From positions 2,170,001 to 2,234,000 of the forward strand of contig NC_019792.1 of assembly GCF_000230715.2 (NCBI RefSeq): 64,000 nucleotides of DNA, written 5' to 3'. This DNA is from Natronobacterium gregoryi SP2. GTDB lineage: Archaea; Halobacteriota; Halobacteria; Halobacteriales; Natrialbaceae. Shown here one piece after another: positions 16,401 through 25,474 of this stretch. Under the pieces are notes generated by a model, which saw nothing but the letters and a program-made list of their open reading frames with translations, was not told the DNA's origin and did no database searches. Position numbers and translations under genes: made by a program. Each line of letters begins with the position of its first letter. Position 1 is the first letter of the stretch.

Positions 16401-17519
16401 ATGTCAGAGGGTGAATTAGATGACGAAGCGGAGACGATCACCATCTACGAACTGTTAGAACGGAGCGCGGAATCTGCACTCGAGTTCCAGCGGGCGGACG
16501 GATCGTTTCCACCAGGTCGAAATTACACCTACGACGAGCCTGAGACACCCGTACGGACGACATCACACTGGACAGTGACGCTCTCCGAGGTGTACGACAT
16601 AACAGGCAAAGAGAAATACCGGGAGGCAGCCGAAGCAGCTGTGGAGTATCTGCTCGGCGACGAAGTCCGGCCACACGGGTACACGTACTATTGCCGGGAT
16701 GCATCCGGAAAGGACCACTGTAATGGGCTGATCGGTCAGGCATACCCGATTCGGGCACTCGCCTACGCTGGACCGATACTTGAGCGGCGAGACGCCATCG
16801 AAACGGCGGAAGAAGTGTTCACGGTTCATCCGTTCGACGCGGAACTCGGACTCTGGGAGCGGGTCGAAATCGACGGAGAAAAGCTCTCGTTCGACAGGAC
16901 GTTGAACCACCAGATTCTGTTTGCGGCTGGTAGTAGCAAACTGGCCTCGGAGTCAGATATCGTTGCCGACCGAATCACGTCTTTTCTCGACCGTCTCCCG
17001 GCGAACATGGAACTCCGCTCCGATGGTCTACTAAGACATTACGTTCGTCCGTCTCCAACTGATGTGGTCAAGACGGTCTTCCGTAGCTCGAGGCACTGGT
17101 TGTTGTTGCTGAACGAGGCAGTATTTCACTACTACTCGCGTTCCGCTGAACGGCGGAAAAAAGAAATTGGTTACCAGCCCGTAAATCTCAAAGGACTGGC
17201 CCAATTGCGCTTGCAGTTTCCGGAGCACAGTGTCTGGTCGAACGAGACGATACGAACTGCTATCGAGGCTTTCGACGCGAACGAGTGTACCGACGTCAGT
17301 TATGGTAGCACCACTCCCGGTATGAGTTTCTCGCTGGCGGAGTATGCTTTCTCTGCCGATCCCGATCGAATAACGTCCTTGATAGAGATGGATCTCGACG
17401 ATCAGTTAGATCACGAGAGCTATCTCCTCACTTCGGACACTGTGAGTGATTTCGATCAGTCGGCCTCGATTTCGCTTTTGGTAGAGTTGCCGGAGTACGA
17501 TGTGTGTGTCGGACCGTAG
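16401..17519 (+). CDS. AglQ-like glycan-cluster protein (alpha/alpha-barrel type)
   Basis: About 372 residues. The region ESALEFQRADGSFPPG, PVRTTSHWTVT and KDHCNGLIGQAYPIRALAYAG resembles the Haloferax Agl-cluster protein AglQ, which is needed for complete S-layer glycan assembly and looks like a helical-barrel glycan-modifying enzyme. It is soluble, with no signal peptide. TATA box CTTATATT (16363-16370) lies 31-38 bp before the ATG, which supports this start. The two GT2 genes follow on the same strand. Similarity is judged by eye. Confidence 0.55.
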   Translation: MSEGELDDEAETITIYELLERSAESALEFQRADGSFPPGRNYTYDEPETPVRTTSHWTVTLSEVYDITGKEKYREAAEAAVEYLLGDEVRPHGYTYYCRDASGKDHCNGLIGQAYPIRALAYAGPILERRDAIETAEEVFTVHPFDAELGLWERVEIDGEKLSFDRTLNHQILFAAGSSKLASESDIVADRITSFLDRLPANMELRSDGLLRHYVRPSPTDVVKTVFRSSRHWLLLLNEAVFHYYSRSAERRKKEIGYQPVNLKGLAQLRLQFPEHSVWSNETIRTAIEAFDANECTDVSYGSTTPGMSFSLAEYAFSADPDRITSLIEMDLDDQLDHESYLLTSDTVSDFDQSASISLLVELPEYDVCVGP

Positions 17520-17631
17520 TCACCCAATCTGTAGAACGATGTCCCGATCGTTATCCGTCGGGATTTATATGAGAGTGACCGCAAGCAGCCAGATACGACC
17601 GTCTTGAAGAGTGAGTCCTCGTGGTTGATAA

Positions 17632-18540
17632 ATGAGAGACGATACTGGTGTTTCGGTTGTAATTCCGGTCTATAACGACCCTGAAGGGATCAGAACGACC
17701 CTCCACTCGCTCGTGTCCCAGTCGGCACGGTCCTACGATGTCTTTCCCGTCGATAACGATTCGACGGACGGGACGGGTAACGTTATCACCGAAATCGCTG
17801 ACGAGCATCCGGAACTCGTTCACGCGTGTGAGGAGACGGACATTCAGTCGTCCTATGCGGCTCGCAATACGGGCATCGAACACGCCTCCGGTGACGTTCT
17901 TCTCTTTCTCGATGCAGACGTGTGGGTCCCCGAAACCTGGATCGAAGACATGGTCGCCGTCCTCGAGTCAAACGACTACGACTACCTCGGCTGTAACGTC
18001 GAAGTCGTCGCTGGCGACCAGCCTAATTTCTGGGAGTGTTATGAACACTCGCTCTCGTTCCCCGTCGAGACATACCTCGAGAACAAACACTTCGCTCCGA
18101 CTTGTGCACTCGCGGTCAGACGCGAGGTCTTCGAGGAAGTCGGACTGTTCGACGAACGTCTCGAGTCTGGCGGCGACAAGGAGTTCGGCCAGCGAGTCCA
18201 CCGCGCTGGTTTCGAACAGGGCTACGCTGAGGACGTGACTGCGTCTCATCCGGCACGTGAGTCCTGGGATGCCCTCCGATCGAAGGCACTCCGGATCGGG
18301 CGGGGGCGCGCACAGAAGCGTCGGTACCACCCGGAGCACGGCGACACCCATCCGCTGCATCCGATCAACGTTCTCCCACCGAGTCCGTTCCGTCTTCGGC
18401 GTCGCTTCTCGGGCCAGGACGTCTCGCTTCCGTCACTCGTCGGGTTCTATCTGCTCGAGTACGTCTTGAAACTCACCCAGAGCTACGGGATGCTTCGAGA
18501 AACGCTCGCACAACGACAATCGAAACGCGAAGAACCCTGA
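17632..18540 (+). CDS. family 2 glycosyltransferase
   Basis: 302 residues with a GT-A fold: VSVVIPVYNDPEGIRTTLHSL at the N-terminus, VDNDSTDGT, AARNTGIEHASGD, and FLDADVWVP as the metal-binding DxD. The C-terminal part has the EVGLFDERLESGGDKEFGQRVHRAG substrate segment. It is a cytoplasmic enzyme that probably adds a sugar to the dolichol-linked glycan; the donor is unknown. A close paralogue starts two bases downstream, so the two are co-transcribed. TATA-like TTTATAT lies about 60 bp upstream. Confidence 0.85.
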   Translation: MRDDTGVSVVIPVYNDPEGIRTTLHSLVSQSARSYDVFPVDNDSTDGTGNVITEIADEHPELVHACEETDIQSSYAARNTGIEHASGDVLLFLDADVWVPETWIEDMVAVLESNDYDYLGCNVEVVAGDQPNFWECYEHSLSFPVETYLENKHFAPTCALAVRREVFEEVGLFDERLESGGDKEFGQRVHRAGFEQGYAEDVTASHPARESWDALRSKALRIGRGRAQKRRYHPEHGDTHPLHPINVLPPSPFRLRRRFSGQDVSLPSLVGFYLLEYVLKLTQSYGMLRETLAQRQSKREEP

Positions 18541-18542
18541 CG

Positions 18543-19427
18543 ATGATCTCGATCGTCGTCCCCGTCTACAACGACCCCGGCGGCATCGCGACCACTCTCG
18601 AGTCTCTCCTAATTCAGACCATTGACGACTACCGAATCGTCGTCGTCGACAACGACTCCACCGACCGCACCCCGGAGATCGTTCGCTCCTACGAAGACGA
18701 CCACGACCATCTCACCCTCGTCCACGAAACGAAGATCCAGTCGTCCTACGCGGCTCGCAACACCGGCATCCGGCATGCCGACGGCGACGTCCTCGCGTTC
18801 GTCGACGCCGACATGACCGTTCCCGAAGACTGGCTCGAGTCCGCGCTCGAAACCTTCCAGACCACAGACGCCGACTACCTGGGCTGTAACGTCGAGCTCA
18901 CGCTCCCCGATACCCCGACACTCGCAGCCCGGTACGACCACCACACCGGGTTTCCCGTCGAGGGCTACCTCGAGTCCCAGCAGTTCGCCCCGACGTGCTG
19001 TCTTCTCACTCGACGAGCCGTCTTCGAAGACGTGGGCCTGTTCGATCATCGCCTCGAGTCCGGCGGGGACAAAGAGTTCGGCAACCGGGTTCACGACGCC
19101 GGCTACGATCTCCACTTCGCTGCGGATGCCACGATGTACCACCCGACGAGGAACACTCTCCGTGCACACGTGAAAAAAGATCGCCGCGTCGGTCGCGGGC
19201 TCTGCCAACTGCAACGTTACCATCCCGATCGGTACGGTACGCCCGGCGTTCCACCACGTCCAAGCGGGATCAAACGTCCCGCTCGAGAGCTCCCGACGAG
19301 TGACCGACTCGCCTTCGGTGCACTCTCGAAATTCCTCACCGCCGTCCGTGGGCTGGGCTACTACGAGGAGTATCTTACCGGAGAGAGCCGCGGGGATTTC
19401 GAGGGCGTTCCACGACTCGAGCCGTGA
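18543..19427 (+). CDS. family 2 glycosyltransferase, tandem paralogue
   Basis: 294 residues, beginning ISIVVPVYNDPGGIATTL, with DNDSTDRTPEIV, QSSYAARNTGIRHADGDVL, FVDADMTVPEDW and LFDHRLESGGDKEFGNRVHDAG. It is co-linear and strongly similar to the upstream gene, from which it is separated by two bases, so the pair arose by tandem duplication. Its codon use is more GC-rich than the upstream copy. Probably a hexosyltransferase for a later sugar of the same glycan. Confidence 0.85.
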   Translation: MISIVVPVYNDPGGIATTLESLLIQTIDDYRIVVVDNDSTDRTPEIVRSYEDDHDHLTLVHETKIQSSYAARNTGIRHADGDVLAFVDADMTVPEDWLESALETFQTTDADYLGCNVELTLPDTPTLAARYDHHTGFPVEGYLESQQFAPTCCLLTRRAVFEDVGLFDHRLESGGDKEFGNRVHDAGYDLHFAADATMYHPTRNTLRAHVKKDRRVGRGLCQLQRYHPDRYGTPGVPPRPSGIKRPARELPTSDRLAFGALSKFLTAVRGLGYYEEYLTGESRGDFEGVPRLEP

Positions 19428-19455
19428 CGAGTACGGGCAGTCGCGACGGATAGAA

Positions 19456-20415
19456 TCAATCGGCCGTCGCGGCGTCACGATCGGCGACCAGCTCCGATCG
19501 GTCGACACCCGCCAGCCCGTAGAGGTAGCCGAACCCGACTGCCGCGGTGAAGACGACGATCGTCACGAGTTGTTTCGCCTTCGCCGTCGACGGCCGTCGC
19601 AGGAGCGACGACAGTCGGTCGGGAACGAACTCGAGGAGTAACTGTTTCAGATACTCGTTTTTGTCGCCCGAGGCTTCGGGCAGCAGGATGTCCATGATAC
19701 GTTTCGAGTATCCCTGCCAGAACGACCGGCCGACGAGCCACCGGAACTCGCCTCTGTAGTCGAAGAGTTTGTGATGGACCACGGCGTCGGTGTTGTAGAG
19801 CACGCCCTTGCCGTACTGGTTGTTCATCCGGATGCAGACGGGTGCCTCGTGGGCCTGGATGTGTCGATCACCCTTTCGGCCGGTGTTCTCGTCGTAGCCG
19901 CCGACCTCGAGGAAGACGTCTCGTCGGTAGGAGATGTTCGAACCGTAGGTGTTTCGCAGTTCCTCCATGTGCTCGCCGAAGCCGCGTTCGTCACAGCCGA
20001 CGAGCCAGTAGAACTCCTCGGGGAAGAAGTCGGGTTTTTCGGTGACCCAGTCGGGAGCGACGTGGCCGCCAACCGCGATCGCGTCCGTTTCCTCGTAGAC
20101 GCGGGCGAGTTCCGCGATCCAGTCTTCCTCGGCGACCGCGTCGTCGTCGATGAACGCCACGACGTCGCCGGTCGCGATCTCGGCCCCTCGAGTGCGACTG
20201 TAGGAGATGCCCTGGTTCTCGTCGTTGCAGTGGAGGACGACGTCCTCGAGGTCGCCGTACTCGTCTTTGACTCGGTCGAACACCTCCTCGTTGCCGTCGA
20301 CGACGAGGACGACCTCGAGTGGGTCGTAGGTCTGTGCGAGGACGCTGTCGACACACTCCGAGAAGACGTCGTACCGCTCCATCGCGTACGTGCACACGAC
20401 GACGGAAACCTTCAT
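19456..20415 (-). CDS. aglG: glucosyl-dolichyl-phosphate glucuronosyltransferase AglG
   Basis: 319 residues. Starts MKVSVVVCTYAMERYDVFSE and continues with VLAQTYDPLEVVLVVDGN, the pattern of AglG; DxD motif IDDDAVAEEDW; a C-terminal hydrophobic segment (QLVTIVVFTAAVGFGYLYG) that anchors it to the membrane. In Haloferax AglG adds glucuronic acid as the second sugar, consistent with the aglM gene in this locus. The minus-strand promoter core AAAAGGCTTATTC lies about 30 bp before the ATG, giving a leaderless transcript. It is divergent from aglB. Confidence 0.85.
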   Translation of the reverse strand: MKVSVVVCTYAMERYDVFSECVDSVLAQTYDPLEVVLVVDGNEEVFDRVKDEYGDLEDVVLHCNDENQGISYSRTRGAEIATGDVVAFIDDDAVAEEDWIAELARVYEETDAIAVGGHVAPDWVTEKPDFFPEEFYWLVGCDERGFGEHMEELRNTYGSNISYRRDVFLEVGGYDENTGRKGDRHIQAHEAPVCIRMNNQYGKGVLYNTDAVVHHKLFDYRGEFRWLVGRSFWQGYSKRIMDILLPEASGDKNEYLKQLLLEFVPDRLSSLLRRPSTAKAKQLVTIVVFTAAVGFGYLYGLAGVDRSELVADRDAATAD

Positions 20416-20440
20416 TGAACGATCGATTACCGGGAGCGTC

Positions 20441-20454
20441 GAATAAGCCTTTTC
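20441..20454 (-). promoter_or_regulatory. GCTTATT-type promoter core of aglG
   Basis: On the minus strand the sequence is GAAAAGGCTTATTC, about 30 bp upstream of the aglG ATG. It is nearly identical to the aglB core on the other strand. Confidence 0.55.
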
Positions 20455-20490
20455 GTTCCCTGATGACGCCGCCGTCTCTCCTACGGCTGT

Positions 20491-20578
20491 CCGACGACGG
20501 ACTGTTGTACGCGGTCGACAGTCCCATCGGGTGCGAGTCGCGGCGTCCCCGCAGATCGGGACAGCAACCCGCGTCAGT
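20491..20578. repeat. diverged R1 palindromic repeat
   Basis: Left arm GACGGACTGTTGTA and right arm GACAGCAACCCGCGTCA are imperfectly inverted. It lies between the divergent aglG and aglB promoters. Confidence 0.55.
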
Positions 20579-20616
20579 CGTCCGATTCCGGGATCGAAAC
20601 ACCGCAGGTATATGAC

Positions 20617-20628
20617 AAGGCTTATTCT
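20617..20628 (+). promoter_or_regulatory. GCTTATT-type promoter core of aglB
   Basis: AAGGCTTATTCT is centred about 30 bp upstream of the ATG at 20652, implying a leaderless transcript. Confidence 0.55.
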
Positions 20629-20651
20629 TGGGTTGGGTCTGTTGTGACCTA

Positions 20652-23423
20652 ATGAGTACCGAGACCGAACGCGTCGAGGACGGGACGGAGACGTCTCTCC
20701 TCGAGACGTGGGAAGACTGGTATCACCTCCCGATTCTGGGGGCTGTGATGCTGTTTATGTTCTGGGTGCGAACCCAGTCGTACGACAGGTTCGTCACCGA
20801 GGATGGAACGGCCGCTCTGGCTGGCGTCGACTCGTGGTACCACTGGCGGACCGTCCAGTGGACTGCCGAGAACTATCCGTCCACGATGCCCTACGAGATC
20901 TGGACGAGTTTTCCGACTGGCCGGTACGTCGGCCAGTTCGGGACGCTGTTCGACCAGCTCATCGTCACGGTCGCGATGATCGTCGGACTCGGTGATCCGT
21001 CGACCGAGACGCTATATATGGTCTCGCTGTTTGCCGTCCCGGCGATGGCTGCCCTCGTCGCGATTCCCGTGTTCTACGTGGGTCGGCGACTCGGCGGGAC
21101 GCTCGGCGGCATCGTCTCGGTCTTGCTTCTCGCTCTCGCGCCGGGACAGTTCCTCACCCGGACGACGGCGGGGCAACTCCAGCACCACGTCGCCGAGGTC
21201 CTGTTTATGGCGATCGCGGTGCTTGCGATGATGGTCGCACTTCGGGTCGCCGAGCGCGAACAGCCGATCTACGAACTCGTCGTCGACCGCGACTGGGAGA
21301 CGCTGCGGGAGCCGACGATCTACAGCGTTCTCGCGGGGATTGCACTCGCCCTGTACATCTGGGTGTGGCCGCCGGGGATCGTGTTGATCGGTATCCTCGC
21401 GGTGTTTTTCACGATCCAGCTCTGTCTCGACTACGTCCGAAACGTCTCGCCGGACCACGTCGCGTACGTCGGGGCAGTCAGTCTCGGCGTGACCGCTCTC
21501 ATCACGGCGCTTCTCATCGAGGAGCCGGGAACCAGCGTGACGAGTTTCGGCTACCTCCAGCCCGTCAGCGCGGCACTCGTTGCTGTCGGCTGTGTGTTCA
21601 TGGCCTGGCTCGCACGCCAGTGGAACGCTTCCGGGATCGACCGGCGGTACTATCCGGTCGCCATCGGTGGCCTCATCGTCGGGGCGTTCGCTGCGATGGC
21701 GGTCGTCCTTCCGGACCTCTACAGTACGTTCGTCGGTAACTTCACGAGTCGGGTGCTTCCGCTGGACCCGGGAACCGGTGCACAGACCATCCAGGAAGCA
21801 CAGCCACCGGGCGACTTCGGTGAGCACGTCTTCAGCGAGTTCGGTGCGGCCTTCTACACGATGGTCGCCGGGCTCGCGTTGCTCGTCGCCCGACCCTACC
21901 TGGGACGGGAGTATCGAACCGAGTACACGCTCGTCCTCGTCTGGTCGCTGTTCCTGATTAGTATGGCAGCGACCCAGGTCCGGTTCGCGTACTATCTCGT
22001 CTTGGCCGTCGCCGTCGTCAACGCAGTCTTCGTCGCGGAAGTCGTCCGCTTTTTCGACTTCGACGTCAGAGACGGCGTCGATTCTATCCGCCAGGTCGAG
22101 GCCTACCAGATCATCATCCTGCTCGTGGTCGCGATGTTGCTATTCGCACCGTTGCTCCCGCCGGTCGCTGCCGAGGGCACGACCGCGATGGATCGTGGCG
22201 AGATGGCCCAGCCACACCACGACGCGATGACCTGGGAGGACTCGAACCACTGGCTCCAAGAGAACACCCCCGAACCCGGTAACTGGGGTGACGCCGAGTA
22301 CGCCGACGAACTCGAGCTTTACGGCACCTACGAGTATCCCGAAGGCGAGAACTACGCCTACCCCGATGGGACCTACGGCGTTCTCTCCTGGTGGGACTAC
22401 GGCCACCTGATAACGACCCAGGCCGAACGGATTCCACACTCGAACCCGTTCCAGTCGGGTGCAACGTCGTCCTCGGAGTTCCTGACTGCCGAGTCCGAAG
22501 AACACGCAGAGCTCACGCTCGATGCGATCGCACTCGACGAGTCACCCGAGGACAGCTCTACCGACGAGCTCAGAGAACTCGTCGGCGACGCCGACCCCGA
22601 CGAGGAGATCCGGTACGTGATGATCGACGATGCGATGGTCGCCGGCAAGTTCAGTGCGATTGCCTCGTGGACGGAACCTGGTCCGGACCACTACACGACG
22701 CCGCCGGAGTTCGAGCCGACCGATCAGATCCCGCGCGACGAGATCCCACAGGAACTCAGCGACATGCCCTACTACGATACGGCTGTCGCACAACTGTACT
22801 TCGACGACGCGTCGGGAATGGAGCACTACCGGCTCGTCCACGAGAGCGACGCACAGCCGGAAGTACTCGTCAGCTACGCGATCGTCGATTCCGAAACCGA
22901 CAACGTCGTGGTCGACGACGGAGCCCCGCAGGTGTTTGTCAACCAAAACTACGCACAGGCACAGGCAGCTCTCAACTTCTACGACCAGCATCCGCAACTC
23001 GACTACGAAATCTTCGACGATCGACTCGTCTCACCCGTCAAGACCTACGAGCGCGTCGACGGCGCGACGCTTACTGGATCGGTCGACGATCTCGACGCCG
23101 ACCTCGACGATGACGCGACCGTGACCGCAGCCGTCGAACTCGACACCGGTGTCGACCGCGACGAGAGCGAAACACCGCTCTACGCGCAGGAAGCCGAACT
23201 CGAGGACGACGGTTCGTTCGAACTCACAGTGTCGTACGCGACGAACGACGAACTCGGCGTCGAAGACGGCTACACCGACAGTGCCGTCGAAACGGTCGAC
23301 GACTACGAGATCGTCGTCGAAACCGGCGGCGACACGTACGAGGCCCAGCAGGAAGTCCCCGAGACGGCAGTCGTCGAGGGTGAAACCCTCGAGGTCGAGT
23401 TCGAGTCGGCCGACGACGACTGA
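20652..23423 (+). CDS. aglB: oligosaccharyltransferase AglB
   Basis: 923 residues. AglB (STT3 family) transfers the lipid-linked glycan to Asn in N-X-S/T sequons on the outer face of the membrane. Visible: an N-terminal membrane domain of about 13 segments with the DxD-like GVDSWYHWR in the first outer loop, the catalytic-domain motif WWDYGH (residues 580-585), and a large acidic C-terminal domain carrying RYVMIDDAMVAGK. The ATG is preferred over a TTG 24 bp upstream. The TGA stop is the first base triplet of an R1 repeat. Confidence 0.95.
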   Translation: MSTETERVEDGTETSLLETWEDWYHLPILGAVMLFMFWVRTQSYDRFVTEDGTAALAGVDSWYHWRTVQWTAENYPSTMPYEIWTSFPTGRYVGQFGTLFDQLIVTVAMIVGLGDPSTETLYMVSLFAVPAMAALVAIPVFYVGRRLGGTLGGIVSVLLLALAPGQFLTRTTAGQLQHHVAEVLFMAIAVLAMMVALRVAEREQPIYELVVDRDWETLREPTIYSVLAGIALALYIWVWPPGIVLIGILAVFFTIQLCLDYVRNVSPDHVAYVGAVSLGVTALITALLIEEPGTSVTSFGYLQPVSAALVAVGCVFMAWLARQWNASGIDRRYYPVAIGGLIVGAFAAMAVVLPDLYSTFVGNFTSRVLPLDPGTGAQTIQEAQPPGDFGEHVFSEFGAAFYTMVAGLALLVARPYLGREYRTEYTLVLVWSLFLISMAATQVRFAYYLVLAVAVVNAVFVAEVVRFFDFDVRDGVDSIRQVEAYQIIILLVVAMLLFAPLLPPVAAEGTTAMDRGEMAQPHHDAMTWEDSNHWLQENTPEPGNWGDAEYADELELYGTYEYPEGENYAYPDGTYGVLSWWDYGHLITTQAERIPHSNPFQSGATSSSEFLTAESEEHAELTLDAIALDESPEDSSTDELRELVGDADPDEEIRYVMIDDAMVAGKFSAIASWTEPGPDHYTTPPEFEPTDQIPRDEIPQELSDMPYYDTAVAQLYFDDASGMEHYRLVHESDAQPEVLVSYAIVDSETDNVVVDDGAPQVFVNQNYAQAQAALNFYDQHPQLDYEIFDDRLVSPVKTYERVDGATLTGSVDDLDADLDDDATVTAAVELDTGVDRDESETPLYAQEAELEDDGSFELTVSYATNDELGVEDGYTDSAVETVDDYEIVVETGGDTYEAQQEVPETAVVEGETLEVEFESADDD

Positions 23424-23507
23424 GACGGTTTGCTGTCAGTCAGTTCCGGCGCAGCCGCGAGCCATCCTGCGGGTGGGCCGGTACATCGGGACAGCAGTCC
23501 GTCTGAG
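23421..23507. repeat. R1 palindromic repeat abutting aglB
   Basis: It begins TGAGACGGTTTGCTGTC, whose TGA is the aglB stop, and ends GACAGCAGTCCGTCTGA. The outer stem pairs over about 15 bp with two mismatches. The inner stem is imperfect in this copy. Confidence 0.85.
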
Positions 23508-24189
23508 ACGAGATGTATGCTGACTCCCGTAAACTGGCGGCGTTCGTGGTTGCGAACTTGAAACGCCCACCGCTGAGCGGAATCGACGATGCCGCGATGC
23601 TCGAAACTCTTTGCTTCCCATCCGCTCGGGAGTCCTCCGCGTTCACGCGGAGAAACATGCCAATTTCGGTCATTTTCGCTGTCTCTACGCTCGAGGTAGA
23701 CACATCGGGAACTCGAGACAGCACTCCGTTTGAGACGCTCTCGTGTACTCGTGTGGTGCAGTCACGAGCGGCGTCGCGGTCGTGTCGTTACTGACCGCCA
23801 GTGTCTGTGGACAGTTCACTACGACGTCTAGTATCGTCCCAAGTCTACTCTGACTAGTGCACTCCACTTCTGATCGAGAATCGTGATCGGTTTGGGCCAA
23901 CTCTCAACTAGTCGGTCCACACTTGGGACAGTACTAGCTGGTCGACCCGGAGTCTCTCTCTTTTCGGGTGGATCGCTGTCTGGCCTGTCGACACAGCCGT
24001 CGCCGTTGTGCTGACGTGGTCGTCATACGGGTTGGTGGGAGTCGTTTCCGGTGCGACCGCGAACTCTCCTGCGGTCGCGCCGGGACAGCGGGACAGCAGT
24101 CCGTATCAGGGTCGAGACGGAACGTCGCTCGAGTGTGTTGTCACCTGCTGTGCCGGGTTCCCGCCCACCGCCTCGTATGAACATAAAAA
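23424..24189. other. 766-bp stretch with no convincing gene
   Basis: The stretch lies between aglB and the IS1595 element. It contains most of the R1 copy at 23421, a degraded right-half R1 around 23701-23737 (CACATCGGGAACTCGAGACAGCACTCCGTTTGA) and a full R1 at 24023. Short open frames here lack haloarchaeal codon bias. Confidence 0.6.
24023..24109. repeat. R1 palindromic repeat with a strong inner stem
   Basis: The arms are TCATACGGGTTGGTGGG and GACAGCAGTCCGTATCA. The inner stem CCGGTGCGACCGC / GCGGTCGCGCCGG pairs at 12 of 13 positions. No gene end coincides with it. Confidence 0.8.
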
Positions 24190-25203
24190 GAAAATCGCTC
24201 TTCTGTAGGAGATTGTTGATACTGCTCAGCTGTCGCTGTAGAATCGAAGAGAGCAAGGACACCGCGTCAGCGGTGTCCGTTAGGCATGATCCCGCTAGAT
24301 GTGTTTGGGTCGGAATCGGTCGCAGCGGACCTGTTAGAGCAGGTTCGCTGGCGTAACGGTGTTACTTGCCCTCGCTGCCGTTCTGACCTGACGGTCAAGA
24401 ACGGTAGCTATGGGCACTTTCAGCGCTATCTCTGTAAGAATTGCGACCGCACGTTCAACGACAAGACCGGCACAATCTTCGCCCATTCGAAAGTCGCACT
24501 CAGAAAGTGGCTGTTCTCGATTTACGCGTTTCTCCGGTTTAACACGAGTCTTCGTCAACTTCAGATAGAGATCGACGTCCAGTACAAAACGATCTATCAG
24601 CGCGTCGAGCGCTTCACGAAGGCGCTTGATGCACCTTCGCTTGACCTTGTCGGACCGGTCGAAATCGATGAAGTCTACGTTTCTGCAGGGCTGAAAGGCC
24701 GCGAGCGCGACCAAGAGTCGCGCTCGCGTGGCCTGTCCACGCGTGGGCGAGGAACGTACGAGCAGGACAAACCGCCGGTGTTCACGATCGTCGATCGTGG
24801 CACCGGCGACCGATACGTGATCCCAGCGAAATCAGCCGACGAATCGACGATTCGGCTCCTTCTCGAAAACCGTCAGAAGGAGCCACTGACCGTCTACACT
24901 GACGGATTTCGTGCCTACGATCCACTGGCCGAGGACGACGCATTCGACCGCGAATACGTCGTCCACGGCGACGGCGAATACGCCAACGAAAACGTACACG
25001 TCAACACCTGCGAGAGCCACGGATCGCTGCTGCGACCGTGGCTCTCGCCTCATCGAGGCATCTCAAAAGACAAGCTCACACAGTATCTCCGAGCGTTCCA
25101 ACTTCGACGAAAGCTACTGCGGAAACCAGGGAGAGAAGCGCTCAAACACGCTATCAAAGCGACGCTATGAGATCAACAAAGTGCTACACAAGAGCGAAGA
25201 AAA
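24190..25203 (+). mobile_element. IS1595-family (ISH4-like) insertion sequence
   Basis: One transposase gene is flanked by imperfect inverted repeats: GAAAATCGCTCTTCTGTAGGA at 24190-24210 and the complement of TGCTACACAAGAGCGAAGAAA at 25182-25202. A clean 8-bp target duplication could not be identified, so the ends are approximate. The right end lies about 120 bp upstream of the first S-layer promoter. Confidence 0.75.
24286..25170 (+). CDS. IS1595-family transposase
   Basis: 294 residues and apparently intact. An N-terminal zinc ribbon (CPRCRSD ... CKNCDRTF) is followed by a helix-turn-helix segment and a DDE-type catalytic domain: VEIDEVYV, VYTDGFRAY, then HVNTCESHGSLLRPWLSPHRGISKDKL as expected for the ISXO2-like N-(E/K) part. 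It catalyses cut-and-paste or copy transposition of the element. No frameshift was seen. Confidence 0.88.
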   Translation: MIPLDVFGSESVAADLLEQVRWRNGVTCPRCRSDLTVKNGSYGHFQRYLCKNCDRTFNDKTGTIFAHSKVALRKWLFSIYAFLRFNTSLRQLQIEIDVQYKTIYQRVERFTKALDAPSLDLVGPVEIDEVYVSAGLKGRERDQESRSRGLSTRGRGTYEQDKPPVFTIVDRGTGDRYVIPAKSADESTIRLLLENRQKEPLTVYTDGFRAYDPLAEDDAFDREYVVHGDGEYANENVHVNTCESHGSLLRPWLSPHRGISKDKLTQYLRAFQLRRKLLRKPGREALKHAIKATL

Positions 25204-25321
25204 TTATACACTTAGTGTTTTTGGCCAGTCAGGCTAATTGTCATATAGTGCTCTAGAAACGTTCTTAGGAGAGTTTTCGGGCAATCTAGTGTTAATTATA
25301 TAGCTATTTGAAGCTTCTGAA

Positions 25322-25474
25322 CAGAAAGCTTATTATGGGACGATTATACTCTCCGAGTACCCCTGCCCGGAAGGCCGAGTGGGCGCGCGAAATGGTGTTG
25401 GACGTGCTGATAACGGCCGCCTCCGGTGAACTGCTCGTTAACCAACCCAAGCGAACGAAACTACAACATAACAC
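25322..25474 (+). promoter_or_regulatory. S-layer gene 1 promoter and long conserved 5' leader
   Basis: The core CAGAAAGCTTATTA (BRE plus TATA) is followed by a leader of about 115 nt. The leader shares TACCCCTGCCCGGAAGGC and GCGAACGAAACTACAACA with the second S-layer gene's leader. A long leader is unusual here, since most genes in the window look leaderless. Confidence 0.6.

Noticed and set aside
21012-21827. 271-codon minus-strand frame inside aglB
   Set aside because: Antisense shadow of the transmembrane domain of aglB.
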